The notes: generated by a model from the letters alone, not told the origin. 64,000 nt of DNA from Pegoplata infirma (GCA_963921195.1 OY992536.1:330849038-330913037); one strand, 5' to 3'; counted from the stretch's first letter, positions 41,761 to 53,900 are shown. Numbers and translations are program-made.

Positions 41761-42833
41761 TAAATTTGTATTAATTAGGTGCAAAAACTGACATCTATTT
41801 TTTTGGAAACGTTTATCGCGAGGGGAAGGTGTCCCCTATAGTCTCGTGGTAAACCCCCCCCCCCCCCCCCCCCTACGCGAAAAAAACGTCTCCTCCATTT
41901 GTTTTTTGTAGCTTTATTAGATGTTCAAGGGTTTCGTGCTTTTTTCCAAAAACATAAAAAACGACTAAAAGATTAAAAAAAATTTTTTTTTGTTAAATTT
42001 TTTTTTTCGAAAATGCTGTGTCTTTATGTATTTATGATAATCCCTTAATAAAAAACTATAATATTCCCATAAATCACTTTTTTCAGATAAATTTGTACAT
42101 TTATGAGATTTTGTGAAAAACAAAAATTGGATTTAAAAAAAATTATTATAATATAAATACATATTATGCGTTCTTTCTTTAATTACTTTGAGAGCACATT
42201 ATGTGCACTTTAATTTCCATTTTTTTTTATTAATTTATCGCTTTTCATTCCAAAGTTACAGCAAAAATTGTGAACTATAACCCTTTTTTTCGAAAAACAA
42301 AAAAGCGCCTAACAGGTTAAAAAAAAATTTTTTTTCCAATTTTTTTTTTCCAAAATGTGTATTTTTACGTGTTTATATTATGTCATCAATAAAAAAATAT
42401 AATATTCTAAAACTACTGCTTATCTGAATTAATCGCCATTTTGGGTACCATCGAACCCACTGTGCGACGCTAAATTAAATTAAGATATCAAAATTTGTGG
42501 AAAATTTACAAAAAAAAATTTAATGTAGGGTACCCAAATGAGCAAAAGCATAGCCAAAACATTTAATTTATGCACACAAAAATAAAGTTTGGACATTTTT
42601 CTTTAAAAATATTACCTAAATAGTAAAGAATTCCGTGTTTATTTGCAAATTTATAAAGAAAGTTAAAAAAAGGTCTTCAAAGCCGATTTTTAGCAAAAAA
42701 TCGATTTGCGCGACCTTAAAAACTTTTCCGAAAAATCTGAAAAAAATCTCAAAAATACTTTACCTTATTAGCCTTCAGATTATGCTTGAGCACCCAAGAA
42801 AATCTAATAAAGGTTTTTTTTGGGACGCCCTAA
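41761..42833. other. Unassigned AT-rich stretch with a poly(C) tract
   Basis: Contains a run of about 21 C at 41856-41876 and several repeats of 'aaaaattttttttt' with 'aatgtgtattttta'. No gene was recognised; the 101-codon frame starting at 42635 runs into a repeat at 42834 and lacks a domain. Confidence 0.4.
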
Positions 42834-43424
42834 TGTATACCAGACCTCTGGGCAGTTTATTTTTTGCCTCAAAAGTGCCGTTTTTTTCAGGACTTAAAGA
42901 TTTCAAACTCCATGCATTAAATCCATCCTCTACGCCTTAAGGTATTATGATGTTGTATTTTTGTTGTCTTTTTTTGTCTTTTCCAAGGTAGATTTATACA
43001 AGGTAAGATCCAATAACCTCACTTTTCTTCCATAGTAAGTTTTTTGACAAATTTGAAAACAATAATATTTACGAATTTTCAAAACGAAATAAAAATATTT
43101 TGTTCGGCATAAATGACTTGAGTTTACACTATACTTTTTATGCTTAAAAATATTTTAATTTTTTTTTAATTTTTGTCGTGGAAAATAAAAGAATTTCGTT
43201 TGAATTTCAATATTTTTTTATAATTTAGTTGGTTTCTAAAATTTTAAATTCGTAAAAAGCGTTTAAATTGGTTACTGTGTGCACTGAACATTTAAGTCGT
43301 TTTTGCCGACAAAAATGATTTTGAAAGAAATTTGTTTTCATTTACGTCACTAAAATATTACCTTTTTTAAATCTACCTTGGTCTTTTCTTGCAAGAGCTG
43401 TGTGAGCAAAACAGATATACATAT

Positions 43425-45521
43425 GGGGGTTTTCGTGTCAACTGACACAACTTTTGAAACCGATGTCTTCCGATCGGGATGAAATTTGCACCAAGGTTAG
43501 TCCTATTGGATAGTAGTTCAGACACAATTTTTCAACGAGATCGGTCAAGAACTCTCTGAGTTAGAGGGGGTCGAAATTTGACATTTTGGCCAAAGAGGTG
43601 TTGATTCTCATCCCTGTAACTTCTTATACCTATTGTTTTTAGCAAAATGTGTCCCAAAGAGTTTAGATAGCTATTTCTTCAGTCTTTCGAAAATAAAATA
43701 TAAAAAAAATAAAAAACTTTTTTCTCAAATTGGGCCCTTTTTTTTTTTTTTTTTTTTGATTCAAAAGAAAGCTTAGATGATTTCCTTTAAGAGCTGTGGG
43801 GTCGCTTAGTGGGATGCGAGTGGGATATCGATGAAAAAAATTTTTTTTTAACTTTGGAGCACAAAAACCCGTTCTTCAATTTGCACTATTAGGCGTGGGA
43901 TAGCTAACCAGTTTTCGATCCGCGATACCCTCTAATTTTTTTATGTTCGAAAAAGAAAGCACAAGCCAAAAAATGGGGGCGGTGGGGAGGAGCCATATGG
44001 CCCCTCAGTGGGGTCAAAGTTGGGCGTAAAGAGGTAACAATCCTCAAAAAGCCCCACAACTGCCCTAGAACTGCCCACGGAGGGATGCAATGTGAGACCG
44101 ACCTCTATTAATTTTCTACCCCCAACATTTTTCTTGAATATAGCTAACCTCTATTTCCACTTCTTAAGGGGGCTCCCATACAAAATGACGTTTTTACAAA
44201 ATTTGCTCCTACCGCTCTAACTGTCCATAGGGTGCCCCTAGAGAAGTAAAATGTATGACCGACCCCCAATATTTTTTCAACTCCAACATTTTCTCAGAAT
44301 ATATCTACCCTTTATTTTCAACTCTTAAGGGGGTCCCCATACTTTTTTTTTTATTTTTTTATTAGTTTTTAAAAATTCATGTTTTTATAATGTATGGGAG
44401 CCCCTTAGGGAGTGGAGATAGGGTGTTATGATGTTCCGACAAAATGTTGGTAACTAAAAAATAATGGGGGTTGGTCGTAATTTTTGCCTCTCTAGGAGGC
44501 ACGGTAGGGGCGGTAGGAGCTGTTTTAATAAAACAAATTTATAAAAAATAAAAGAAATGTATGGGGACCACCTTAAGGGTTAAAGATACATTGTAGGTAT
44601 GTTTGCAAAAAATGTTGGAATTAATAAAATAATGGAGGTCGGTCATACATTTGGCCCCACTAGGGGCACTTTAGGATAAGTTAGAATGGTAGGATCAAAT
44701 TTTTTAAAAATGGTTTGTATGGGAGCCCCCTTAGGAAGTGGAAATAGGGGTAAGGTATGTTCAAGAAAAATGTTGGGGGCAGAAAATTATTGGAGGTCGG
44801 TCTCACATTGCACCCCTCCAGGGGCGTTTCTAGGGGAGTTTTGGGGCTTTTTGAGGATTTTTACCTCTTTACGCCCAACTTTGACCCCAATGAGGGGCCA
44901 TATGGCCCCTCCCCACCGCCCCCATTTTTTGGCTCGTGCTTTCTTTTTCGAACCTAAAAAAATTAGAGGGTATTGCGGATCGAAATCGAAAACTGGTTAG
45001 CTATCCCACGCCTAATAGTGCAAATTGAAGAACCGTTTTTTGTGTTCCAAAGTTAAAAAAATTTTTTTTTCATAGTTATCCCACTCGCATCCCACTAAGC
45101 GACCCCACAGCTCTTAAAGGAAATCGCCTAGGCTTTATTTTGAATCAAAAAAAAAAAAAAAAAAAAAAGGCCCAATTTGAGGAAAAAGTCAAAAAAGTTT
45201 TGGATTTTTAAGAAAAAAAATCAAAAATTTTTTTTTTATTTTTTTTTATATTTTTTTCCGAAAGACTAAAGAAATAGCTATCCTAACTCTTTGGGACACA
45301 TTTTGCTAAAAACAATAGGTAAGAAGTTACATGGATGAGAATCAACACCTCTTTGGCCAAAATGTCAAATTTCGACCCCCTCTAACTCAGAGAGTTCTTG
45401 ACCGATCTCGTTGAAAAATTGTGTCTGAACTACTATCCAATAGGACTAACCTTGGTGCAAATTTCATCCCGATCGGAAGACATCAGTTTCAAAAGTTGTG
45501 TCAGTTGACACGAAAACCCCC
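43425..45521. mobile_element. 2.1-kb palindromic element, direct repeat ATATACATAT
   Basis: The arms are inverted copies from GGGGGTTTTCGTGTCAACTG at 43425 to its complement ending at 45521, with the centre near 44470. ATATACATAT lies on both sides (43415-43424 and 45522-45531). A 9-10-bp duplication with very long inverted repeats is reminiscent of Mutator-like elements. 'ggggccatatggccc'-type and 'cttaagggggtccccat' motifs recur through the arms. Frames at 44686-45000 are fragments of the arm and carry no known domain. Confidence 0.82.
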
Positions 45522-45941
45522 ATATACATATCAGAGACCAAATAAAACAGTTTTATGTGTTATTTTGCTTTAAAAAAATCATTAAACGAATGTTGTCCAA
45601 AATATGCATTATATATAACCTGACCAACCATCCCGCTTTTGGCGGGATTATCCCGCTTTTTGATGGCTCATCCCGCCTTGAATTTCTATCCCGCTTTTTA
45701 AACAAAAGTCCCGCTTCATCCCGCTTTATCCCGCTTTTTGACTTTTAAATAATATTTTTAATTTTTTTAAATAATATTTTGAGTGTGATTGTTCTGAAGT
45801 AATTTTAAGCGACTTTTTTCGATTTTTAAGCACATAAATATGGCCACATGTAGAATTTCTTACAGTGTTTAAAGAAATGTAAAGGAAATTACTCCTAAGA
45901 TTGTGTTGGAGCTCGAAAAAATTTCCAATAACTGTTTAAAC

Positions 45942-47871
45942 CAGCGGTTACCAACCTTTTTGGCTCACGTACCCCTAATTTTAAATTTTGTCAGCCGCGT
46001 ACCCCCTAACGAGTTTTTTTGTTTCTTAAAAAAAAACTTCTCATATAAATATTAGAGTTAATTTTGAAATTTTTGATCTGCGGGTATTATATTATATTTT
46101 TTTTTGAAGGATTTAGGACAATGGTTCTCAAACGGTGGGTCGCGACCCCCTAGGGGGTCACGGAAGAGTTTTAGGGGGGTCGCGAACAAATTTGTTAAAA
46201 CCTTAAATTTTGGTAAATTTAAACAAATTTTTTTTAATTGTTGTGTTATAAAAATATACAAACACTTTTTTTAAAGAAAAAAAAATTTCCATTACTTAAG
46301 GTCCCTCCATAATCTCTGTGCAGTTGTTAATTTCTCGGGATGCCCAATACTTATTTGTGAAGTGTTTGGGCTGAGTCTGGGATCTGATAGTTTGTTTTCT
46401 ATTAACTTTTCGATGCTGATTCCGAATGTGGGTTCTAAATATTTCTAGAACGTTAGGTTTTTAAAAAATTAAAGGAAAAGTTCATAAAAACGTATTCTTG
46501 TGCATTTTAAAGAACTTTGTGAAATTTTCGGATGCGTCGGGGATCGGACCACTTTTTTCGATTAACTTTTTAATGCTGATTCCAAATCTGGATCCAAATA
46601 ATGGATCTAGATTCGTGATCGAATAAAATTTCGATCAATACCAAAAATTGGTACATAATTTTGAAAAAAGAACAATCATTACTCCAAATTGGACTTTAAT
46701 TGCTTTCATGGTAAAAATTTCTTCATTTCTGATCAGGTTTAACTGGTGTTTTTTTTTTATTTTCGGAAATAAAAAATCGATGAAGATAGTAAGTTTCGAT
46801 ATAAAATGCAGTAGTTCGGGACCTGGTTTCCAAATTTTTGAGAAAATTAAGGTCAAAGTTCACAAAAATTGTGTTTTTATTTCTTAGAAGTTTTTTACTT
46901 GAAATTTTTGGTATGCGCCCGGGATCTGACCACACGGTTTCTATTAATCTTTCAATGCTGCTTCTGAATCGGGTTTCCAAATTTTTCTGTTACCTCAGGT
47001 TTTTGAAAAAAACTGAGGGCAAAGTTCAAGTTAATATTTTTTTTTTATGTTAGGGGGTCGCGAAAAATTTTAAATATTGAAGAGGGGTCGCAAAGCAAGA
47101 GTTAGTGAGAAGCTCTGATTTAGGAGATCAAAACAATGGTGGTATTTTTTGGGAAAAATTTTCGCTCCTTGGGGTGGCTCAATACATCTGAAAACGCGGA
47201 TTCTGAGCTGATTTTTCTGCAAAGCAAAAACAGCTGAAAATATTGCAAATCTGATTTCATCAGTCGTTTCTACACCAAAAATTTAAACAACGGACGTTTT
47301 TTGAACTCTTAAAAAAAATTCAAAAAACACATCACAGAGGGGGAAATATAATGTTTTTTTTTTATTTTTTTAAATGCTTTTTTTAATATAAGGGCAGCTC
47401 AGCAATTCCGTGACTTTTCGAATGAAACACCCTCGTATATACAATGAAAGGGCATTTTGAGCTTAACAAAATTGTACCAAAATTTCCACTCTATCACAAC
47501 CCGTCTCAAAAATGCCCAAAAACACGTTTTTTGAGAACTTTGACATACATTTTCTCAAGAACCTGACATCATAGAAAAATTTGGGAACCATATTCGGAAT
47601 CAGCATCAAAAGGTTAATCGAAAACAAGAGGTCAGATCTCAAAATATCTCAATAAAATGCTCTCTAAATTGCACAAAAATACGTTTTTTGTGAAGTTTGA
47701 CCTCAACTTTCTTAAAAACCTGACGTTATGGACAATTTTGGAAGCCAGATGCGGAACCAGCATTGAAAGGTTAATCTAAAACGAATGTCCAAATTACTAA
47801 AATTTTGCGTACCCCCGCGGACAGTTTCGCGTACCCCTAGTGGTACGCGTACCATAGGTTGGTAACCGCTG
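45942..47871. mobile_element. hAT-like element with CAGCGGTTACCAACC ends, TSD GTTTAAAC (nest level 4)
   Basis: It begins CAGCGGTTACCAACCTTTTT and ends GGTTGGTAACCGCTG, with the palindromic 8-mer GTTTAAAC on both sides (45934-45941 and 47872-47879). GTACCCC motifs are mirrored near the ends. Such CAG.GGTT.CCAACC termini are typical of animal hAT elements. A further element lies at 46119-47117. Confidence 0.9.
46119..47117. mobile_element. hAT-like element with CAATGGTTCTCAAACGGTGG end, TSD ATTTAGGA (nest level 5)
   Basis: The left end CAATGGTTCTCAAACGGTGG and the right end, inverted as CAGAGCTTCTCACTAACTC, are imperfect but flanked by identical ATTTAGGA (46111-46118 and 47118-47125). GGGGTCGCGA motifs lie inside both ends. 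The remaining 0.9 kb is non-coding, with short frames of no recognised family. It is the youngest insertion readable in this nest. Confidence 0.87.
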
Positions 47872-48559
47872 GTTTAAACGTTTATTTTTGAAAAAAAAAA
47901 AATAAATTGATTTTGATTTTAAATTATCTATTTTTTAGTTTCAAAATTAAAAAATAAGAATTTGTAATTTAGAAACAAATTTTTAAGTTTATTTCAATTA
48001 TTTTTTTTTTTAATTAGTTTTTAATTTGTAAATGACTTGAAATAAGTACCTAGTAAAACTTTGAGCCAAATCGGTTAACTCTTTGACCCCGTTTTGTGCA
48101 AAAATTAGCTATGTATATTTAAGATAACAAAATATTTTTTGTTTAACGTTGCCAAAAAGAACTCAGATAAGATATCGAGATATCGGTACAAAGTATAATT
48201 TGGTACAAAATATAATTTTTGAATTTGACATATTTTCCAAATTATTTTTTTTTTTTATTTCATCAAACAAAATTACCAGGTATTTCAGCTCATTTAACAA
48301 ATCTAGGATTGAGGAGCAGCGAAAACCAAAAATTGAAAAAAAAAATCCAGTTTGAAGTTTTTGACTAGGAATATAAATTTTTTTTGAGTAAATGATTTGT
48401 TGTGTGTACAATTTTTTTGAAGTGACAAAAATATTTTGAAAACAATTTTTGTGGCTTACCAATATCTTTCGAAGCGTTTTCAACATTTTATTTAACACGT
48501 GGATTGGAGGCGAACCAAATCCAAAATTCACGGTTTTGCTCATAACTTCATGAGCTTCT

Positions 48560-48770
48560 GTGCCGATTTCGCCGAAATTCAATATCAACCTGACCGGAAA
48601 AATTAGAAAATATTTTCCTTCGAAAGAAAATGTGTTTTCAACAGACATACAGATAGCCAAAGAGACGGACGGACATCTCTACGTCGAATGAAAATCGACT
48701 GAAAATAATGAATTTCTATACTTTTTCGAATTGTTACAAACTTACTATCACTAAGTGGAGGATATAAAAA
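48560..48770 (+). repeat. GGAGGGTATAAAA-family fragment
   Basis: Contains the 'agacggacggacat' block at 48661-48677 and the diagnostic 'cactaagtggaggatataaaaa' type end at 48750-48770, in the order seen at 58450-58700. Sequence further left (from about 48140) may belong to it but is diverged. Confidence 0.5.
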
Positions 48771-50087
48771 AGTCCCGCTTTTTAAACCAAAATCCCGCTT
48801 TTTGAAGCTTTCTATCCCGCTTTTCAGACAAAAACAGTTGGTCAGGTTAATTATATAGTATATGGAAAGACTTCTAGAGATGTCCCGTGATAAAATTTGC
48901 AATAACTTTTATTTTTTGATTTTTATCAATAAAAGTATAAAATAACAGTAATTAAAAACTTTTTGTTCAAAAAGTTTAAAATAACATTTATTTATTTTAA
49001 ATAACTGTTATAACAGTTATTTGTATTCAAATCAATCAAAGTTTTAATGTTCAAATCAATAATTGAGTTATTAGCTATCAATAGGATTCTTTTGTATGCG
49101 TTTATTTTAGTTTTACTTAAATACTTATATCAAATTTTATAAGGCTCAAAGAGTATTTGATAACAGTTAAAAATAATAAAAGTTTTTTATTTCTGTTATT
49201 TTGGACAGATATTTATATAAATATTTTGAAACTGTTATTTTAAATTTCTATTTCAAAATAATATTTTTGAACTGTTAAATTTGAGTTTTTTCAATAAATC
49301 TCATAACGGTTATGGTCTCTGATACATATGAGTAAAAGAATAAAAACTACATGGAATTTTCGAAGTTGACGTTTTTTATTTCCATTTTATTAATAACACA
49401 ATAGGGCAAATATCATTATTTGTAAAATAAATTAAACATATTTAAAAATTCTATAAAAAATTTAATTTATTTATGAAAGACACAAGAAATCTTGAAAGCA
49501 TTAATTAAAGCATATTTTTCATAATAAACCGTGCAAACCGCGTTGTATACATAGAAAAAAAAAAATAAGTATAAAAATGTTGTTCCAAAAAATTTACGAA
49601 ATTGTCCCATTGTTCGAACAAAAAAATAACATATTAACAAAAATGCAAATTTTTTCCAAATTTATGCAATAAAACACACTGAAATTATGATATTTAAGTA
49701 GATTTATTTTGCTATTAATTTATTCTCCAATTTTTTGCACATTTTTATTAAAAATAAACACAATTTTCGATATTTTTTGTAATTTCCAAATATTTTTTTT
49801 TCCTGTTTGTTTTGGTTTTTTTTTTTTAATTTTGTTTATTTGTTTTGGAAAAAGAAAAAACTGCCAGTTGAAAAATAATAAAAAGACAAAAATTTTTGTC
49901 TTTTTTAAAGTTTTGCTACTTTTTCTCTGCTTTCGGAAACTTGAAATTTTGACTTGAATTAATTTTTTTTTTGTTATAGTGTTTGTTTTTTACTCATTAC
50001 AAAACCTTTTGGAATATAGTCGCACTTTTTCTTCTGTTCTTTATCAAGACAAAAAATTGACGAAAACAAGTGTACATCATATCACCT

Positions 50088-50208
50088 TTAGAAAGCTTTT
50101 TGGATATCAGGCGTTTATACCCAATTCACACCTGAGGTGAAATCTCGTTCGAACGAGATTTCGATCATATGGTTGTGTATAAAATGAAACAGACCATATG
50201 ATCGAATT
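50088..50208. repeat. Right half of the target repeat split by the 7-kb element
   Basis: Matches 38998-39118 at high identity, including an inverted pair around 'accatatgatcg'. The left half of the same repeat is 42834-42939. Confidence 0.85.
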
Positions 50209-50546
50209 ATTTTTGTGAACAAAAAAAAACTCAATCGGAATTATTCCAAAACAGCATTTATCTTCGATCGAAAGATGACATTTTTTGTTTAAAGAGAGTA
50301 TCCAATGACAAAAACACCAAGAAACCTCTATTTGTCCAGAGATGCTTTGTCGATATCAATATTTCTTAACCTTTTGGTCGGCAAATGGCCGACATCATGG
50401 ACAGCGGATAACACATTTCTTCTATGGCTCTAAATAAAATTCAATAATACCCACTATAACTATCAATAAAAACACGTTTGTTTTATATTTGCCATTATTT
50501 AAGTTAAGTTTTTTGATATACTATTAAAAATATAATTTTTTACAAA
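50209..50546. other. Unassigned stretch
   Basis: No gene or element ends recognised. It directly precedes the Helentron-like element. Confidence 0.35.
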
Positions 50547-50569
50547 TCTATATATATAAAAGAGTAATG

Positions 50570-50570
<1 letters not shown>

Positions 50571-50613
<43 letters not shown>

Positions 50614-50614
50614 A
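50571..50614. repeat. GACT microsatellite
   Basis: About eleven units of GACT with one variant unit (gactt) near the middle. Similar short tandem repeats just inside the 5' end are common in Helentron-like elements. Confidence 0.85.
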
Positions 50615-50639
50615 TACTCATTCATCATCGCCCAGCCCA

Positions 50640-51448
50640 AACCGCTGAAGCTAGAGACTTGAAATTTGGACTGTAGGTCCACCTCCCGGAATATAGATCC
50701 ACTAAGGCTGGATTTTTGCCAATGTTGATTCTAAGGGGGTAAAAAGGGTAAAAAACTGTACTTTTGGTACTTTTTATATCTCCTGAAATAATGGTCATAG
50801 AGACTAGAAATTTGGACTGTATGTTCACCTCCCGGAATATAGATCCAGTATAGCCGGATTTTTCCCAATGTTGATTCTAAGGGGACAAAAAGGGTAAAAA
50901 ACTGTACTTTTGGTACTTTTTGTATCTCCTGAAATAATGGTCACAGAGACTTGAAATTTGGACTGTATGTTCAACTCCTGGAATATAGATTCAGTAAGGC
51001 TGGATTTTTGCCAATGTTGATTCTAAGGGGGTAAAAAGGGTAAAAAGCTGTACTTTTGGTACTTTTTATATCTCCTGAAATAATGGCCATTGAAACTTGA
51101 AATTTGGACTGTATGTTCACCTCCCGGAACATAGATCCAGTGAGGCTGGATTTTTGCCAATGTTGATTCTAAGGGGGTAAAAAGGGTAAAAAACTGTACT
51201 TTTGGTACTTTTTATATCACCTGAAATAATGGTCATAGAGACTTGAAATTTGGACAGTATGTTCACCTCCCGGAATATAGATCCAGTATGACCGGATTTT
51301 TGCCAATGTTGATTCTAAGGGGACAAAAACGGTAAAAAACTGTACTTTTGGTACCTTTTATATTTTCTTAAAAAATGGTCCTAGAAACTTAAAATTTGCA
51401 ATGTAGGTTCACCTCCCGGAAAAAATATTCACCAAGGCTGGGTTTTTG
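50640..51448. repeat. 146-bp tandem repeat array inside the Helentron-like element
   Basis: Equivalent points ('gccaatgttgattcta') occur near 50718, 50865, 51010, 51156 and 51302, giving a period of 146-147 bp over about 5.5 units. Units contain 'cacctcccggaatatagatcc' and 'tacttttggtacttttt' segments with few changes. The sixth unit breaks at 51448, where the TTACC array starts. Degenerate units resume at 52554. Confidence 0.9.
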
Positions 51449-52553
51449 CCTTACCTTACCTTACCTTGCCTTACCTTACCTTACCTTACCTTACCTTACC
51501 TTACCTTACCTTACCTTACCTTACCTTACCTTACCTTACCTTACCTTACCTTACCTTACCTTACCTTACCTTACCTTACCTTACCTTACCTTACCTTACC
51601 TTACCTTACCTTACCTTACCTTACCTTACCTTACCTTACCTTACCTTACCTTACCTTACCTTACCTTACCTTACCTTACCTTACCTTACCTTACCTTACC
51701 TTACCTTACCTTACCTTACCTTACCTTACCTTACCTTACCTTACCTTACCTTACCTTACCTTACCTTACCTTACCTTACCTTACCTTACCTTACCTTACC
51801 TTACCTTACCTTACCTTACCTTACCTTACCTTACCTTACCTTACCTTACCTTACCTTACCTTACCTTACCTTACCTTACCTTACCTTACCTTACCTTACC
51901 TTACCTTACCTTACCTTACCTTACCTTACCTTACCTTACCTTACCTTACCTTACCTTACCTTACCTTACCTTACCTTACCTTACCTTACCTTACCTTACC
52001 TTACCTTACCTTACCTTACCTTACCTTACCTTACCTTACCTTACCTTACCTTACCTTACCTTACCTTACCTTACCTTACCTTACCTTACCTTACCTTACC
52101 TTACCTTACCTTACCTTACCTTACCTTACCTTACCTTACCTTACCTTACCTTACCTTACCTTACCTTACCTTACCTTACCTTACCTTACCTTACCTTACC
52201 TTACCTTACCTTACCTTACCTTACCTTACCTTACCTTACCTTACCTTACCTTACCTTACCTTACCTTACCTTACCTTACCTTACCTTACCTTACCTTACC
52301 TTACCTTACCTTACCTTACCTTACCTTACCTTACCTTACCTTACCTTACCTTACCTTACCTTACCTTACCTTACCTTACCTTACCTTACCTTACCTTACC
52401 TTACCTTACCTTACCTTACCTTACCTTACCTTACCTTACCTTACCTTACCTTACCTTACCTTACCTTACCTTACCTTACCTTACCTTACCTTACCTTACC
52501 TTACCTTACCTTACCTTACCTTACCTTACCTTACCTTACCTTACCTTACCTTA
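51449..52553. repeat. (TTACC)n satellite-like array, about 221 units
   Basis: The array runs 1,105 bases with only one visible variant unit (TTGCC at 51466-51470). Its three plus-strand frames are all open and give repeated LPYLT proteins, which are artefacts. The unit is not the arthropod telomere repeat TTAGG or its complement. It begins exactly after the GCC of a 146-bp unit and ends before sequence resembling the next part of that unit, so it expanded within the repeat. Confidence 0.97.
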
Positions 52554-53331
52554 AAAAAGTACCATTTTATTTCCTGAAATAATAATAAACATAGAAACTT
52601 GAAATTGGTAAAGGTTCGCCTCTCGGAAAATAAAGGGATTAAAAGGAATAAAAAGGTGTTCTTATTTATTTCCTGATATAATGTTCCCAGAAACTTAAAA
52701 TTTGGAATATAAAATCCTTCGGTGAAAAAAGAGATTGGGAAAAGTTCTTTTTGGAAATTCCGTTTCTTAACGGGGATACAAAGTACTTTTAATATTTGCT
52801 GAAACAATGATCCTAGATAATTGAAATATGGATTGTCTAATGGGGGTAATTAAGGGCACTTTTGGTACTTTTTTTGCTCCTATAATAATGATCTAGAAGA
52901 TGGAATTGGAAAGGAAATGTCGTAGAACGGGGAACAATATGAAATAGATAGAGCAGGGAACAATATGGAATGATATTTTCAACTCAAATTTTTGGTGTTT
53001 AGCTTTTTTTACTCCATATTTTTTATTCCAATTTCTTTTTTCACTGAAATATTTATTCACTCAAAATCCAAAATCCCGACATAAGGGCTCGAAAATTCTC
53101 ATTATATTTTTCCCCCGGAACGAACATGATAACGTACCAGCAAAGTTATTCAAATTTTATTGTTTAAATTATTCATTGAAATATTTTTTTATGGAAGACT
53201 TTAACGGCCACAAGTAAATAAAACAAAGACTACGTAGGGGAATTTTTTTGAAATCGATAGAATAATTCTGATCCTTTTATTATCCGGTATTCAATACAAC
53301 CGGTAACGAAGTACCGGGATTGCAAGCTAGT

Positions 53332-53900
53332 ATTTTTAATATAACAACTCTGGTTTTCATATCCCATAGTTAAATAGACTTGACACAGACATTGTTATTT
53401 CTTATCAAATTGATGATATTGGAATATATCTTAACTTTAAACGCTGTTTAATATACGTTTGCATATAAATGTTAACGTTTTATACATTTTTTTTAGTTGT
53501 CCACAAATTTTGGTAAAAATAAAAAAAAACATGGCCGTGCTGCTAATACTTCAACACTGTGATGTGTCTTGGTTTCTTGTGAGCTATTAAAATCAGAGCT
53601 CCATATTACTCGAGTAGTCGAGTACTAGAGCTACTCGCCAATTACTCGAGTAGCTCGGGAATTCCCGTGAAAAACTCTAAGAGCAACTAAAACGCTATTA
53701 CGTAAGCTTATCAAAACTATTTTTTTTTTAATTTTTAGAGTAAGACCTGAAATACTTGTCCGACCAAATTTAAACTTTTAACTATTAATAATAATCAAGC
53801 TAAATTATAATGAAATAAAAAAAAATAAAATCGAAAAAAAAAAATTTCATTGTGTGTGTTTTTTTAGGCCCAATGTAGCGACTAAGTAAGTTGTAAGCTA
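53332..53900. other. Unassigned stretch with a CTCGAG-rich patch
   Basis: At 53600-53655 there are repeated ACTCGAGTAG-type motifs that look like the terminal region of a hAT-like element. The opposite end was not found. The remainder is AT-rich and featureless. Confidence 0.4.

Larger units (their letters stand above)
45616..48849. mobile_element. hAT-like element with TAACCTGACCAAC ends, TSD ATTATATA (nest level 3)
   Basis: The ends are TAACCTGACCAACCATCCCG at 45616 and GTTGGTCAGGTTA ending at 48849, flanked by ATTATATA (45608-45615 and 48850-48857). TCCCGCTTTTT motifs repeat at both ends (45630-45740 and 48770-48820) as subterminal repeats. The interior contains a further hAT-like element and a GGAGGGTATAAAA-type fragment ending near 48770. 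Confidence 0.88.
45532..49321. mobile_element. hAT-like CAGAGACCA-family element, TSD ATACATAT (nest level 2)
   Basis: It begins CAGAGACCAAATAAAACAG and ends GTTATGGTCTCTG, flanked by ATACATAT (45524-45531 and 49322-49329). The left duplication overlaps the ATATACATAT flank of the foldback element, so it inserted there later. Paired 'ataactgttataacagtta' motifs at 48985-49025 match relatives at 16500-16530 and 63660-63700. Most of its length is the nested 45616-48849 element. Confidence 0.85.
42940..50087. mobile_element. 7.1-kb composite TIR element, TTA-flanked, carrying five later insertions
   Basis: The ends are AGGTATTATGATGTTGTATT at 42940 and ACATCATATCACCT ending at 50087, with TTA directly outside each (42937-42939 and 50088-50090). 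The paralogous locus at 38895-39118 lacks the insertion and has one TTA. Unique sequence at 42940-43414 and 49330-50087 makes up the original element. Within it lie a foldback element (43425-45521) and a hAT-like element (45532-49321) with three more nested inside. TTA duplication suggests a PIF/Harbinger-type origin, but no transposase remains. Confidence 0.87.
50547..53331 (+). mobile_element. Non-autonomous Helentron-like element
   Basis: The 5' end reads TCTATATATATAAAAGAGTA followed by a GACT microsatellite (50571-50614). The 3' end has a hairpin, CCGGTA-ACGAAG-TACCGG at 53300-53317, then GATTGCAAGCTAGT. This arrangement (5' TCTATATATATAAAA and a 3' 'aCCGG...CCGG...GCTAGT' terminus without inverted repeats or target duplication) is characteristic of Helentron-type rolling-circle elements in insects. 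Tandem 146-bp repeats and a pentamer array fill the inside. No Rep/helicase frame is visible. Confidence 0.75.

Noticed and set aside
44686..45000. 104-codon frame with Gly/Pro-rich sequence
   Set aside because: It lies in one arm of the 43425-45521 palindrome and the frame is not preserved in the other arm.
50640..51448. CRISPR array
   Set aside because: The 146-bp period is head to tail without unique spacers, and the DNA is from an animal genome.
51449..52553. Telomere repeat
   Set aside because: The unit TTACC (complement GGTAA) is not a rotation of the arthropod telomere unit TTAGG or its complement CCTAA. Flies also lack telomerase-type repeats, and the array lies inside a Helentron-like element.
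51396..52582. Three overlapping 360-390-codon open frames encoding repeated LPYLT
   Set aside because: They are by-products of the TTACC array, which has no stop in any plus-strand frame. There is no start context, splice structure or non-repeat sequence.
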